Notes: generated from the letters alone by a model not told the origin. Numbered from the stretch's first letter, positions 1 through 12,528 are shown. The stretch: DNA of 35,398 nucleotides from Diplocarpon mali (GCA_024741835.1 JAENRP010000005.1:325012-360409), one strand, 5' to 3'. Numbers and translations are program-made.

Positions 1-31
1 AAAAATCACCACTTCGTGCCAGTCGGTCCTC

Positions 32-3000
32 TTATCCAGCCGCCGAAGCCATCAGACCTCTTTTAATGCCAATAATCTTGTTGACGTCGAGTTTCTTGTA
101 GTTAGTCGGCATCCAGGCACCACTCGCAATGCACAACACCTTCATTCGACGATCATATCTCAAACCCGTGAGCAGCTTTGGCGTTATAAGGAAGTACTGG
201 CTGGTGTGTTCTTTGCACGCGATTTCCACCATACGTTCGTGCACCATCCGCTCATTCCGAGGATCCATACCTTGGTTGATCTCATCTACGACTCGGAAAG
301 GTGCTTGGGCAAGGGCCTGGAGAGACAATAGGTAGAAAATCGTCGAGACAGATCGCTCGCCTCCGGACTGGCGATGTGCGTCGAGAATCTGGAGGCTCTC
401 CTTTTCTCTGAGACGACATGTCAGTACTTGCCGTATCTGCACAGGGAAAGTTACGTACCTGAATTTGACCTTGATCTGTACGGACCACAAGTCGAAATCC
501 TCATCCTTGTGAACGGCCACTTCACCCGCGCAACCAATCTGCTCGAAATTATAAGAGAAAGCATCGCTGATCTCTGCAATAAGAGAGTCTAGCCTGGGTT
601 CCCAAATGCCTCGTATTTTGATGATCCTGCGGTTCGTCTTTTCAAGCTTATCACCAACATCGTCAATCTTTTGTTGCAGTTTCTCAATGTCTTTCTGACG
701 CTGTTCAAACTGTCTGACAGCATCTGGGTTGTCTGCATGAGTAAACTGTAGCTTCACTTTCTCCGCAGAGATATCGTTCTGCAGTTGCTCGACCGTGAGA
801 TCCTCGGCAAGATTCGCCCACCCGTCACGATGCTTTTCATTTTCTGGATCAGCTTGGAGTGCAGCGACGACGTCACGGGCTCGGGTGGCAATAGCTTTGA
901 ATTCGGCCAGCTCTCGATGTGCCTCGTTCATTCTGCCGCGCTCTTCATCGACCTGACGAGTGATGCCGCTGTTGCGTTCCTGCAGACCAACTACATCAGA
1001 TTCTGCCTCAATCGATCTGATCTGTGCTTCGAGAAGAGCCTCATGGCAAGATCTAATATTTGAGACCAGGTCCTTGTACTCGAGTGCAAGCTTGACTTTT
1101 CGAACCACAGCCGCATCATGCTGCGCATTGATTTTGGTCATTTCATTTTGGATATCGACAAATATTGAATCCGTTGCCCTCAAGGCATCCTCCGCACGCT
1201 CTGCTACAGTTCAGGAAAAGAAGATCTAAGCTTGAGGATCCACTTACGGATTTTCCCAGGGAGATTTCTCTGTTCATTGAAAGCAGCTTGTAGCTCGGCC
1301 TTCTCTTCCTTCAAAGTGGCCTGAGAAATTATCTAGGTTAGCGGGTTATGCAATCGAAAGGAATTTTATGTGACTGACTATCTCCTTCTGCAATTGGTGA
1401 CCTTTTTCTCGAAGTTCTTTGATCGTCGCTCGAAGGGGTAATATCTGTTTTTTGAGATCTTCAAACTCCGACTCAATTTCCGAAATCTTCTCTCGAATTT
1501 CTCTCTTTCCAGAAGTATCAACCGGCTGGTCGGTCCAGTATCGTGCGGCATTAACTTGCCTGCTGGTTGAGGAGGTTGCCGAAGGCCCGTATTCTTCTCT
1601 CTTCTGTATCCTATAGCTATTGCTGTTCGTAGCCCACTGTGTCAATTTTGTCTTTTCCTTGATGAAGTTGTATCTGTCCTCAGTGATATCTTGAAGAGCG
1701 ACAGCGCTACGATCCAGCCCTCGAGACTCGAGGAAACTGAGCACTGGGCCGGGTCCATCCACGAGATCAATTGCCCAGGCGTCCAGGCCCAGCTGCTGCA
1801 TCTGTTGCTCAGAAAGCAGGCGACTTTCTGCTCTGGTTCCATCCGCCTCTCTTATCGTAATATCCCTAAATTTTCCAAGCTGGTTGCTCAATTTCTTCGA
1901 GTCACTTGAGTTCTGTGTGACGAACGTGAGGAAGTCGGTCCTTTTCAGAGTTGCTTCAACAGCGTTCGCGTACCGAGGATCTTTCAGAGAGCACGTAATC
2001 AATGGAGGGCCGTAAATCTCTGCCTGGAATTCGTCACGGTGCTCATGAACCCATTTCCAAGCTTCGGCTGTATCTCTTGATTCATGCGCAAGCTTGCTCA
2101 TTTGCTGACCTTCCTGGGTGTCAAACGCAGCAAGACTGCGTTCTGCTTCTAATTTCCTGTTGCTGACAGCTCTGCCTTGGTCCTTGATCTCGTTTTCTCG
2201 AGATGCCAAGTCTTCCACTTCTGCTTTAAGATCCTGGAGCTCATGCTCCTTCGTCCTCTGTTTCCTGGTTAGCATGAATCATGAGAGACGGAGAAGCAGA
2301 ATGTACGATTCTCTCATTCCATTCTGACGGATCAAAAACTATTGCTTCACCATGAAGCTTAGCTTTTAGATCTGTGACAGTCTTCTGCAGCTTCCCAACT
2401 TTATTTTTTTGTTCATTTCTTGCTTTTTTCTGTGCCCCCATAAGACCTTCTTTATCTTTGATGTCCTCATCAGCTTTATCCAGGGTTTGTGACTTAATGT
2501 CTGCCTGTCTTTCGGCGCCATCCGTAGCTATCTTACGCTCCTTGAGAATCTCGGAGACCTGCCTGAAGTAGTCCTGTTTCGCATTGATTCGCTCCAAGGT
2601 CGGCTGCACCTCGGCCTCGAGTTCTCGCACTCGTTGCTGGGCCTCCTTCTTTCTTCTGCTACGTGTCTGATGCTCGATGCGGGCATCCCTATACTCGACG
2701 AAAGGAATCGTTCTCTCGAGGTACTTAATCTTCTCTTCTATCTGCAGCCTCTCTTGTAGCTTTTGTACCTGAAGTTGTAGACTCTGTTGGCGTTTCTCCC
2801 AGTTCTCCAACGTCTCTCGATCAGTGGCCAGTTGTATGTCCAAAACCTTCTGGGATTTCCGAAGACCTTTCAGTTGTTCGTGCATCTCTAGCATCTCCGG
2901 GGGCGCTGCTGCTCTTTGCGTTTCCTCCAATATGGCGATAGGAGACAAACCTGCAAACGTAGCGACCTGTTCTTGGGGAAGGAACTGGCAGAGATTATCG

Positions 3001-3572
3001 ATTTGTATGGACAGATCTTTGACTAGCTTTTGGACAGCCTTCATCGATGTCTTTCTGCCATTCAACCACCAGTCTCTTGTGCTGCCAACCCTCATGATTC
3101 GCACACGAATGACATGATTCTCGGGCTCGTTGGGTCGTTTGCATAGTTCTATCTCGATGAAGGCTTCTCCATTCGATTTATCCTTCACATACTCCCCAAA
3201 ATCCTTTCCACGTCCCAAGGTACTGGTCGGGTATCCAAGCCCTATGCAAATCGCGCATACCAGCGAGCTCTTTCCAGTTCCATTAGGACCGATGACCATA
3301 TTCATGCTAGGGCCCGGAAAGAACTCGGCGCTTTCGTAAGTTAAAAAGTTCTTCAGCTTAACTCGGATGATGGCACCGGGCTGAAAGTTCCCTAAGCCAG
3401 GTGGGTCTTCCGTTTCGGGGGACTCGGCGGATGAATCGCCATGGTATCCATTTGTACGAGCGCGTTTTGAGGACTGTGAAGGCGTGGAGCTTTGTGCGCG
3501 TCTACTATTATCGCCGTCATCCTCGCTTTCGATGTCAGATCGAGACCGCCGCCGGCCTTTGCCTGCCGACAT
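32..3572 (-). CDS. SMC5: SMC5, core ATPase of the Smc5/6 complex (5 exons, 1111 aa)
   Basis: Structural-maintenance-of-chromosomes subunit that pairs with Smc6 and Nse proteins in the nucleus for recombination repair and replication-fork handling. Exons read as 3572-2307, 2257-1379, 1320-1248, 1200-459 and 407-32; introns are 49, 58, 47 and 51 nt with GT-AG ends and CTAAC/CTGAC-type branch sites. Seen in the protein: a basic/serine-rich N-tail (1-60), Walker A GPNGTGKSS (95-103), a first coiled coil (about 210-480), a hinge (about 500-650), a second coiled coil, signature QSGGERS (1000-1006) and Walker B RVVDEINQGMD (D1028, E1029). The short signature spacing and the FLTYE motif after the N-lobe start are typical of Smc5 rather than Smc1-4. 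Length matches fungal Smc5. The last intron is a multiple of three and has no stop, so a naive reading adds 17 residues. No ATG lies on this strand for about 150 nt upstream of the chosen start. Confidence 0.95.
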
Positions 3573-3648
3573 GTTGGAGAGCAGCGTGTTCCCTGTGCTG
3601 TTTGTGCTGGAGTTGGGTGTTGGGGTCTGAGTAAATGGATATTTGGGA

Positions 3649-3684
3649 ACGCGTCACCTTAGGCTTTGACGCGCTGATCACGTG
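3649..3684. promoter_or_regulatory. Putative MCB (ACGCGT) pair and E-box upstream of SMC5
   Basis: A perfect ACGCGT sits at 3649-3654, a second ACGCG core at 3669-3673, and CACGTG at 3679-3684, about 75-112 bp upstream of the SMC5 ATG. ACGCGT is the established MBF (Mbp1/Swi6-type) site that drives G1/S transcription in fungi, which fits a chromosome-maintenance gene. Further ACGCG cores on the minus strand lie at 4857-4861 and 4994-4998, in the kinase leader. Binding itself is inference; the motifs are short. Confidence 0.4.
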
Positions 3685-4832
3685 CCACTTAAACTAAAGT
3701 TTCGACGTCGATTGCGGCAACCACGTCTCTTGGCCATCCTTGATGACGGACGACTTCTCTCTGAATGCGCCGCCCTCAACTCGTGGATTTCTCCGAGCTC
3801 CCATGCTCCTAGGTCTGAAGCAGCAGATCAGCTCTGCAACCCATCTCAGCCTAACTTGAGCCTAGGAGATTGTCAACTTTGCATAGCCGGCTGTGGTCAG
3901 GTAGAGAACTCACTTCTCCACTCATAGAACGTCGGAACAATGTGCTCGCTGTAACCTTGGCCGGAGATGAAGCAAACTACCTAGGCACATAGTTGTGGAG
4001 GTTTGCCCGTTGGTGATTCTGTAGTGTCTGCGAGAAGAGTACGCGGGGCAGCCGCTGGTGGTGTACCAAGATGGAGGTGCCAAAATCATGCTTTCTTGAA
4101 CTGCTCTCACCTTGAACATATGTATTGTTGTACTCAGGTATTGCATTTCTATTTTATCTTGAACTAGCAAATCGTGCTCCTACTGATTTACCTGAATAGT
4201 GCATTTTCCGCACCATGAACCGGCATGTTATAGAAGTGTGAGCCTGGCTGGCACTGTAATGGGAGAGTTGAGAACTTTGCCAGTCTATGAGCATGATAGG
4301 TGACGAAGGCCTGTGTTTTGCTCCGGTCCTAGAGCCTCGGCCATCTGCACATCAATATCATGATTATGCTTGATCATGGTTGAGGTGGACCAAATCTCAT
4401 GGTTCCAATTTGTTGGTCACCCGAATTCTGTCTACTATTCTGTCCTGCTGTCTGTTCTTGCGAGTCTTCATGGTAGAAGAAAATGAGAGGCTGCTATGCG
4501 ATGAGTACCAAGAGTTTGGAGAGGACCGATTGAACTGGATAAATGGTCCTCGTAGCCTCTAAATCTTCTCGCTGCGTGCAACTGATGAATGCCCGTTTTC
4601 TGCCTGCTGCCGTTGTGGTCCGGAGGAAGTGGGGGAGGTTCCGGGCACACGTGTGGGCTCTATCGTCGGATGTCAACAAAAATTCTTCCCATCACAACGC
4701 CACATGCAACAACCTAAATCTCGATTGCTTTCTGGCGAGCTATCAATCTTCCTCCGCACTCATACCAATCACACTCTTTTTTCCTTTCTTCGAATCCGAC
4801 GAGCATTTCCTTTGCAGTTGTTGCTTCGAGTC

Positions 4833-4933
4833 GTAAGTCGAACCCTGAGTTGGCGTCGCGTCAAAAAAGGCGCAGATTCAGGTCCTCTTCGCATCGATAG
4901 ACATAGCCGCCATGACTAACTTCGCTTTTCCAG
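4833..4933 (+). other. Probable 5'-UTR intron of the HSL1/GIN4-type kinase gene
   Basis: A consensus donor GTAAGT (4833-4838) is followed 101 nt later by a branch-like GACTAAC, a pyrimidine tract and acceptor TTTTCCAG (ending 4933). The only ATG between about 4705 and the start codon at 5090 lies inside this interval (4911), so splicing would leave an ATG-free leader. That pattern supports both the intron and the start choice. Confidence 0.6.
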
Positions 4934-5089
4934 ATTCTACGCTGTCGCTAATCCTCTCGTTCGACTTCGTACTCTCTACAGAGCACCACGAATCGCGTCT
5001 CCTTAGCAACCTGGTGCAACGGCTCTCGACCTAGTCCCGAGCCCGGTCAGACCCGAGCAGGTTCATCCGAGCATCGGCACTATATCCTC

Positions 5090-8000
5090 ATGAAGGTTGC
5101 GGAGAAATCATTCAACATTATGGACAATTACTCCAGGCCGACGACGCGCCGCCCTCTCGGAGAGGTGACTCGACGAGTCAATAATTCTCATCGTCCTGCT
5201 GCGCAATCCAAGTCTCCAAAGCTCCCTATTCCCCACCACGAAAGCATGAAAGCAAACGGTCTGCTTCAGAATCAATCGCGTAAGCGAGAAAACAACTATG
5301 ACAGAGATCCAGGTAACGTCTCACCGACGGGACCTAATGCAGGGAACCCGCGGGTTTCGGCGATCAAAGACTACCATCCCGAGTCAAATCGAAATTCCCA
5401 AATCTCAACAGCCTCGACTGAAAGCAGAGCAATCAAGACCCATATTGGGCCGTGGCAACTGGGTACGACATTGGGCAAGGGGGCGACTGCACGAGTGAGA
5501 CGGGCACGCCACAAGTATACCGGACAAGAGGCGGCTATCAAGATAATGCAGAAGAGTACTGCTCAGATCTCACAAGCTGGAAGCCTTGCCGACCTGGATA
5601 GAGCGGAAGCCAGTCAACCAAATTTCGATGGCCTGAAGCGTATGCCAGTGGGCATTGAACGCGAGGTGGCTATCATGAAGCTGATACAGCATCCGCACAT
5701 TATGAAGCTGTACGACGTATGGGAGAACCGTACAGAGATGTAAGTTGGCTTCAAGAGCCTCACCGAAAACTGCGACTAATCTTCATAAGTTACCTGGTCT
5801 TGGAACTCGTCGATAGAGGCGAGCTCTTCCAGCACATCATAGACAGCGGCCGCCTTGTCGAGGAGGAAGCCATGTTATACTTCCGGCAAATAATCAGCGC
5901 CATTGGCTACTGCCATTCTTTCAACATTTGCCATCGAGATCTTAAGCCCGAGAACATACTCTTGAACAGCCAAATGGATATCAAAATCGCAGATTTCGGA
6001 ATGGCCGCGCTACACCAAGCCCCAGATCACAAGCTTAATACCTCTTGCGGGAGCCCCCATTATGCTGCCCCCGAGCTTATTCTAGGCAAGGGTTATCGGG
6101 GTGACCTGATCGATGTTTGGAGCATTGGAGTTGTATTTTTCGCGATGATCGCCGGATATTTGCCATTCGACATTCCAGGCTCTACCACCCTTGCACCTCT
6201 CATGGATCTCATCAAGAGCGGCAAGTATTCGATGCCAGTTGATATCAACGAAGAATCCAAGAGCCTCATACACCGGATGTTGCAAGTTAATCCCAAGAAC
6301 AGGATCAGCCTACGTCAAATATGGATGCATCCGCTTGTCAGGAAGTATGATTACTTGGACGATTTCAGCCGGGGGGCATACCCAATATCTGCGAATCCGA
6401 AGGACCATGCAATCAAGATCAATGGGAAGAATGGGATCCACAAAGACTTGCTACGTAACTTGAGGTCCATGTGGCACATGTATACAGAGCAGCAACTGAT
6501 TGACGCCCTTCTAAGTGACAAGTGAGTTCTATCTTGGTGTGCACTTATCGCAAAGGTGCTGAAACTAACACATGGTAGGCCGAGCGAGCAGAAGATGTTC
6601 TATAGTCTGCTACTCAAGTACCGCAATGCTTCGTTGGAGGATTACAACGGAGATCTTGCTTATTCGAACAGCGATTATCACCATGTGAAGCCGTTGACTT
6701 TGACGAAGGCATACTCGACGTGCCACTTTCCACGGTCACAAAAGGGCCATAGACGTCAAGGATCCAAGTTCACTGTGATCAGTAATGCCGCTGAAACAGA
6801 ACAAAGTTACGATCCTTTCAATGCCTCTCGACCTCAACACCTGAATGCCTCCCGAAACGATCCTGCGAAGATTACCATACATCATAGCACTGATGAAAAG
6901 TCTTGGACGGAGGAACACTCAGCGCTCAGCACCGGAAAGGTATCTAGAGGCTTTTCTGTCGCGGGAGGGGATCCTAACAAGCTTGTACCGCCTCTCAAAA
7001 ACTTCGCCACACGGAGCTCAATGAGTTCTACCCGTAGCCGCAATAGCAACGGTCAAGTTAGAGCCAGCATGAGCTACAAGCGTGGTGTAAGCTTTACTCA
7101 GATCCACAAGCGTGCGAGTAAGACCCAGAGAGCTAGCTCGGCTCCTAATCCTTCTGCCGCAAGGTATGGTCGACATAGTAATCACACTGAAGTTACTGAC
7201 GATGGAGGCGATTTCCTGCGTCCGGTTAACAGTACACCTGCTTCTACAAGATATATCCGCTCGAGAAAAGCTCAGTCTATGGCTTCACAATCTTTCAACC
7301 CGGGAGTTGAGCCAGGGCAGGCGAGCCAGATTTTTAGTGAGGATGTCCAACAACACAGTACCAGCTTAGCCAAGGATTGTGACGAGGCTTTCAACCGCAT
7401 CTCCGGGGTATCCAATTTCAAACACGAGCAGGCGCTCCCCGATCATACAAGAAATAGGAGAAACCTTCCGGTCTCTTCCAACCGACAGGTCTCCTTAGAT
7501 TCGCGCCCATTGCCACCTCCTCCAGCCCGATCAGAATCGATCAAACATGAGCTTCTTGAAGCACGAAAGCAGGCGGAGCTAAGAAAGCGATTTGGTGGTG
7601 ATGATTCGCCGGGATACTTGGATCGAATGGTCAATCACATTGATCGGCTCATTCAACCACTCTCTCCAACACGATCGAACCACGACCGTCGCATCAATTC
7701 TGCTCCTACGGATGCGAGATACCCTCCCGCAAGTCGAGCTCTCCCGTCCATTCACGAATCCCGCGGCGAGGAATCGTCCCCTCGGAAAGCTGGGGAGAGA
7801 GCACCATTCCGGCAACACCAGCATCGGGTTGAGGAGAAGCATGGACGAATCACTTCTGCTCCTGAGGCCTGGAACACTGCTCGTCACCCAGATGAAAGAT
7901 GTGCCAGGCCGGTTGTCCTGGTCAAAGACACTATCAGAATGGTCCATCCTTCGTCGCCAATGAGTCCTGTAAGAGCGCCAGCACCTCTGACGATCAGAAA

Positions 8001-9066
8001 AAAGAGCTCGCAAGGTGGACCTCCTACCATGGCCGGGGGACTCGGACAAGAACATGACACTTACGCCAATAGACATCGATCGTCTAAGCCTGACCTGCGA
8101 CAACAATACAAACCTACCCCTAGGATAGATAACCGTCCCGACCTAACAACCATCAGCGAGTCCAAGGATGACGGAAACCAGTACGATGCAAGTACTGGCA
8201 CACTTGTCAAGAAGAAGTCGGGTTGGTTCAAGCGCAACTCTAGGGCTGATGATGAAGACGCCAGACTTTCGATTGCCAGCTCCAACGCTACAAAGCCTTC
8301 CAGTAACCATGCCGTAGACCCTTATGACCGACCTCAGAATCCGGTTCTTCGATCGAAATCTCCCGAGCAACCCAAGAAAAAGCCGTTCAGTCTCGGTAGA
8401 ATCTTCAAGAAGCGATCGAAGCCGGATATGTCCGTTAGTGGTAAGTGGAAGCAATCTCTGTTGATGCTCCAATATTAACAACTCCAGCCAACGATATCTT
8501 CGAAGATGAGGCTAGTGTTCAGGACTCCATCATGGATGCTCGTCACCAAACGTTCAGCGGACGGGACCATAATGAAGATGCGCGCGCTCGACAAGTAGCA
8601 CCACAGCAGAGCTGGCTGGCCAAGCTATTCCACTTCAAGCCTGCCTCTGTATTCCTCTGCTTCGCCGTCTCGCAACGACGGGCCCGCCGCGAGATTACTG
8701 CGCTATTGAAAGATTGGAAGCGCTACGGTATCCATGGACTCCAGGTCAACAAGGAGCGCAGCATCGTCTTTGCCAGGGTATCAGCCACGAACTGTAAGTC
8801 TAGCTTCCTTCCTCCGTAATCTAAACTGACAGATCGCAGTCCTCGAGATGAAAGAGGTTGCCTTTGCCTGCGAAATCATGACTGTCATCGAGCACGGAAA
8901 GCGTAACCAACTCAGCATCGTGCGCTTCACGCAAGAGCAGGGTGCGGCCAGCACGTTCCACAAGTTCGTCGAGACATTGGAGTCCGTGATGCGCGTCCGC
9001 AGCTTGCTTGTTGTCGATGAGCGTAAGAAGCGAATGATGATCAAGACGCTGAATTCCGCGACCTAA
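5090..9066 (+). CDS. HSL1: HSL1/GIN4 (Nim1)-family serine/threonine protein kinase (5 exons, 1258 aa)
   Basis: Exons read as 5090-5739, 5790-6521, 6579-8440, 8488-8793 and 8840-9066; introns of 50, 57, 47 and 46 nt have GTAAGT/GTGAGT donors and splice in frame throughout. The kinase domain is N-terminal: glycine loop LGKGATARV (128-136), Lys151 in AIKIM, catalytic HRDLKPEN (Asp267), DFG (285-287), and APE (310-312) after TSCGSPHYA. A long serine/proline/basic disordered region follows, then a C-terminal KA1-like domain that retains the FxxxKxVAF-type pattern near EMKEVAFACEIMTVIE. In yeasts this family sits at the septin ring and restrains Wee1/Swe1, coupling morphogenesis to mitotic entry; the C-terminal domain binds anionic membrane. 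Assignment to Hsl1 rather than Gin4/Kcc4 is from memory of the family, as filamentous fungi usually have one member. A second in-frame ATG at 5120 begins MDNYSRP and could be the true start. Confidence 0.93.
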
Positions 9067-12000
9067 CCACCTCTCTCCTTCCCAGGATTCGAGCGCATCA
9101 TCCGGTAGCCAGCATCTTGAATTTGGATGTAGACTTTGAAGATATATCCCATTTCTTCTCTTGCTTGGAACTTTGCGGTTGGATGGTTGTTTGTCTTGAA
9201 TGTTGTGTTTGGCTGTTTTTGTTGCATAGCGGATTCTGGTTATGCATAATGCACACTGAATCGGGAGTCGGCATAATTTCGCTTTGACCTTTCTTTCTTT
9301 CTTTCTTTCCTCTCACCTCCTATTCAGAGGAAGGAAAGTGCACGATGGTATAATCATAATCGTCTAAAGTATGCAAGTAGAAGGGAGGAAAGCACAATGT
9401 GTGGAGTGGGGCTGTTTGGAGGGGGGGTTCTGGTTTCGATGGTGTGGGTCGAGAGAGAGGAGTGTTTGTTTAATGTACAGATTATCAAGGGGTAAGTAGA
9501 TGACGATTCAAAAGAAAGTTGATTTTAAATCCTTTGATGCGGTCTTGCTTTCGCGCACTGCCAACTACGGATGGTGGGTTTTAAGTTTGCATAGAAGTGC
9601 AATGGGACGGCTCTGTCAATTCTTGGCCTGGTTTGGCATTGAATCTTCAAATCGTAGTCTGCTAAGTATGCTATTCCTCGGTATAGCTACCCACGTTATC
9701 TCGAATATTTGTATATATTACTCCTGGTAGCATCCACACCTACCACATCCACCAAAGCGGCCGGTCCTATCCGCTGCCTCCTCTTCCCACACAACACCAA
9801 GCAATATGTCAAAACACAACGAATACAAGCCACACGCACGCACATGTACGCACCCTCGCTTGCTACGACCCAGCGCCACCGGATCTAGATTACTTACCGC
9901 CCCCTCCAACGGCTATCACGGGCGGAGTAGACGTAGCCTCCCCACGCATCGTCCAGTCCAGTGCCGCGCAGAGCGTAAGCGTACAGCGACTGCAAATCTG
10001 GCGAAGACGGGGAGGCTTGGCTCCTCGGCTCATGGGTGGGATATACGACGACGTGTGTTCTCGCTCGCGAGGTAGTGTCTGGGTTTTACAGCGGGAGTTC
10101 TTCATGCACTTGAACCGAGGCATCGGAGGTGGATGAAGCTCGCACTGGAGTTGAGCTTGTACTATTTTGTTGGCAGCTTGGCCAGGCCCGAAGGGCAGAG
10201 GCAGATAGATGGGCGGGTCGTCCGTCACGCTCCAGTGCTGGTGGATGGCTCACGCACCGGTGCTGCGAATCCGCGGGTGTGGGTGTTCATGCCATTTCTC
10301 CTTCTTTTTATACGTAGATACTACTAGGATAGATTATAAGTATGCATGCTGGTCTTGTTTTGTTTCTGTTTTGTTCGTGTCTCCCATCTCCCGTCTCTGA
10401 GGAAACAATGCTCTGCCTTGCAAGATGCACACGGTCCCATGTCGAATCCCATCCATCGATCAGAGCCCCAGCACTTGCTTACTCGACCGAGCCCCCTCTG
10501 TAGCCGAAGCCGAAGCCATATTACAGAAACTACCGGTCTACGCAAACACCAGGACCATTCCGAATCCTGATCTGTAACCCCCAACCCCTTTCATAACCGC
10601 CACGAGACTATTAACATATGACAGTGATAGTATGTAGCTTGAGGTAGGTACCTCTCTACCTAGTGGTGGCATGCTCGCTAAGCGCTCGGTGATAACCAGC
10701 TGGCCTCGGCGTATAGAATCTAGATGCGGCTTCCAGTTCTCTGTCCCTTCTTCGCTCTATCTTTCTCCTCTTCTATCTTCTTGATCTCCTCTTTCTTCCG
10801 TGCTTAGATAGCCCCATAGTGATTTAGATTACCTGGGTAAGTTACCTAATTCACCTACCGACCGGCTGACCAACCTCCCTCAGTCCAGCCCCAGACAGCT
10901 CGGCTACGCCTTGTGCTAAACACATTCCTAGCCTAGCTAGGTAGCGTTCCTATAAACACTGTCGTGGGACCGAAGAACAGCCAATGTGGGCAGATGTACT
11001 AGATCAGTACAGTCGCAGTTTACCGCGAGGGGGCGGGTGTTGTTTTTTATCTTCTTGGATATGGATAGACGCTTCTTTCGTACTTACCCGCCTCCCTTTC
11101 TCAGCAGGCTGCGAATCCAGTTAACCCGACCAGCGTGCTAAAGTGCCGTGCTGAGATGATGCGCGACTTGAATTTAGAGATTCAGGCCAACCTTTCCTCC
11201 CCGGGCTTCTGGTGGGGGTTTCATACTCATACTTACTATATGTGGATAGCATAGTAATTCCACCCAGGCCGAGTAAACACCACATCAGCGTACTGCCGAG
11301 GCTGTGTCACGTGCGCTTGTTGGGATAAACCACTCTCATACAGTCTTCGTTTGGCCTGCGACAGAGTAATCTCTTCTAACTTGTCACGATGCCTTGTACC
11401 CAGAGCAAGCAGAATCGAGCACGCTAGATCGCCGCTCAAGCTACCTTATCTGCACTCCAACCCCCAGTCTCAGATTCCAGGAGCCCAAACTAATCGCATC
11501 AAAAGATACTCTCTCGTCGCAATGTGTCGCGTGAGACACTGATCTCGGACTCGTAGGCTCCCAAGGAGTTGAGCCCGCCCTGCACTGGAGAGGCCGATCA
11601 GTGGATTTGGTCGTGGATTCTGCAGCCTGCTGGAAAAAGCGAGCGCAGGACTAAGCCAGGGCGATGCCCCCTACCTTGCTGGAACAAGCTGTACTGGTAA
11701 AATGTGCAGTTCCCGAATAGCCTCGTCACCTCGCGCCAGGCTTTTACTTAGCAGTCTGGGATTTTCCAACGATCTAGGATCGGGTGAGGTAGAGAGATGT
11801 ACCTGTCATACGACCTGGTAGCGCTCCTACTAAGCAAGGCTTCATGCTTTGATCTTCTACACCTCTGTATCTCTAATTGTCAGTATCACAGGAGGGGTGA
11901 GTACGATATAAATAGGGTTTCCCGTGTGTATATTCAGTTGTGTCTTATCTGTAAGTAGAATGGCCTGAAGGGCCATTATATGCTACTAGCCAAGGCTGGT

Positions 12001-12528
12001 ACTAAGGCTAAGCTACCTACACCATAATACCACGTGACAAACACATGATTTTGTTGTCCATATATCCCTACACTAATCATCAGTGATTAATCCTGTCGAC
12101 TAAGCTCCTCTCTGGCATTCTGATTTTACCGGTATCTGTAATCTCAATAGTCGCTTTGGGCTATAACTAATCAGTTAGGATAAAGTCCCCTCGCGTGAAA
12201 GCGGCGGCAAGCGACGGTGGCACGCGAAGCTATAAAGACACAAGTCTACCAGAGACTAGCTATCCTCAAGGAGATCAGAAGATACCTATGCTGAGTATAG
12301 CAAGCCGCCCTAGATCACAGCGCAAGAGCGGCTTGACTGTGCTTGACTAGCCTTGAAGTCCTATCATGTACAATGTGTGGTTTGATTCTGCAAGGTACTT
12401 CCGTGCCGACCACATAAACACCATCCTAGCGCGTATGTAAGGGCAGTGTTCAATGGGGTTGCAAGGTCAGATATACCTTTGGATAGTGTCTGTCTAGCCT
12501 TGGGCGAAGTACCTACAACGTAATGCCC
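9067..12528. other. Gene-free stretch downstream of the kinase (3' UTR, then unassigned DNA)
   Basis: The first few hundred bases are presumably 3' UTR. Beyond that I see no convincing gene. There is a short (TTTC)n run near 9290-9309 and scattered partly palindromic words of the AGGTAGGTACCT type around 10640-10940. An open frame on the minus strand (about 10228-9890) ends at a strong splice donor but has no ATG. The interval 11880-12460 is less GC-rich than its surroundings and could be decayed mobile DNA, but no transposase or reverse-transcriptase motif is legible. Confidence 0.5.
9290..9309. repeat. (TTTC)n microsatellite
   Basis: About five TTTC units in the presumed 3' flank of the kinase gene. 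Confidence 0.8.

Larger units (their letters stand above)
3573..5089. other. Divergent intergenic region between SMC5 and the HSL1/GIN4-type kinase
   Basis: About 1.5 kb separating two head-to-head genes. It must contain both promoters. Its left end holds ACGCG and CACGTG sites close to SMC5, and its right end holds the kinase leader with a probable intron. Short open frames here (60-97 codons) overlap each other on both strands, lack recognisable motifs and are not called. Confidence 0.7.
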
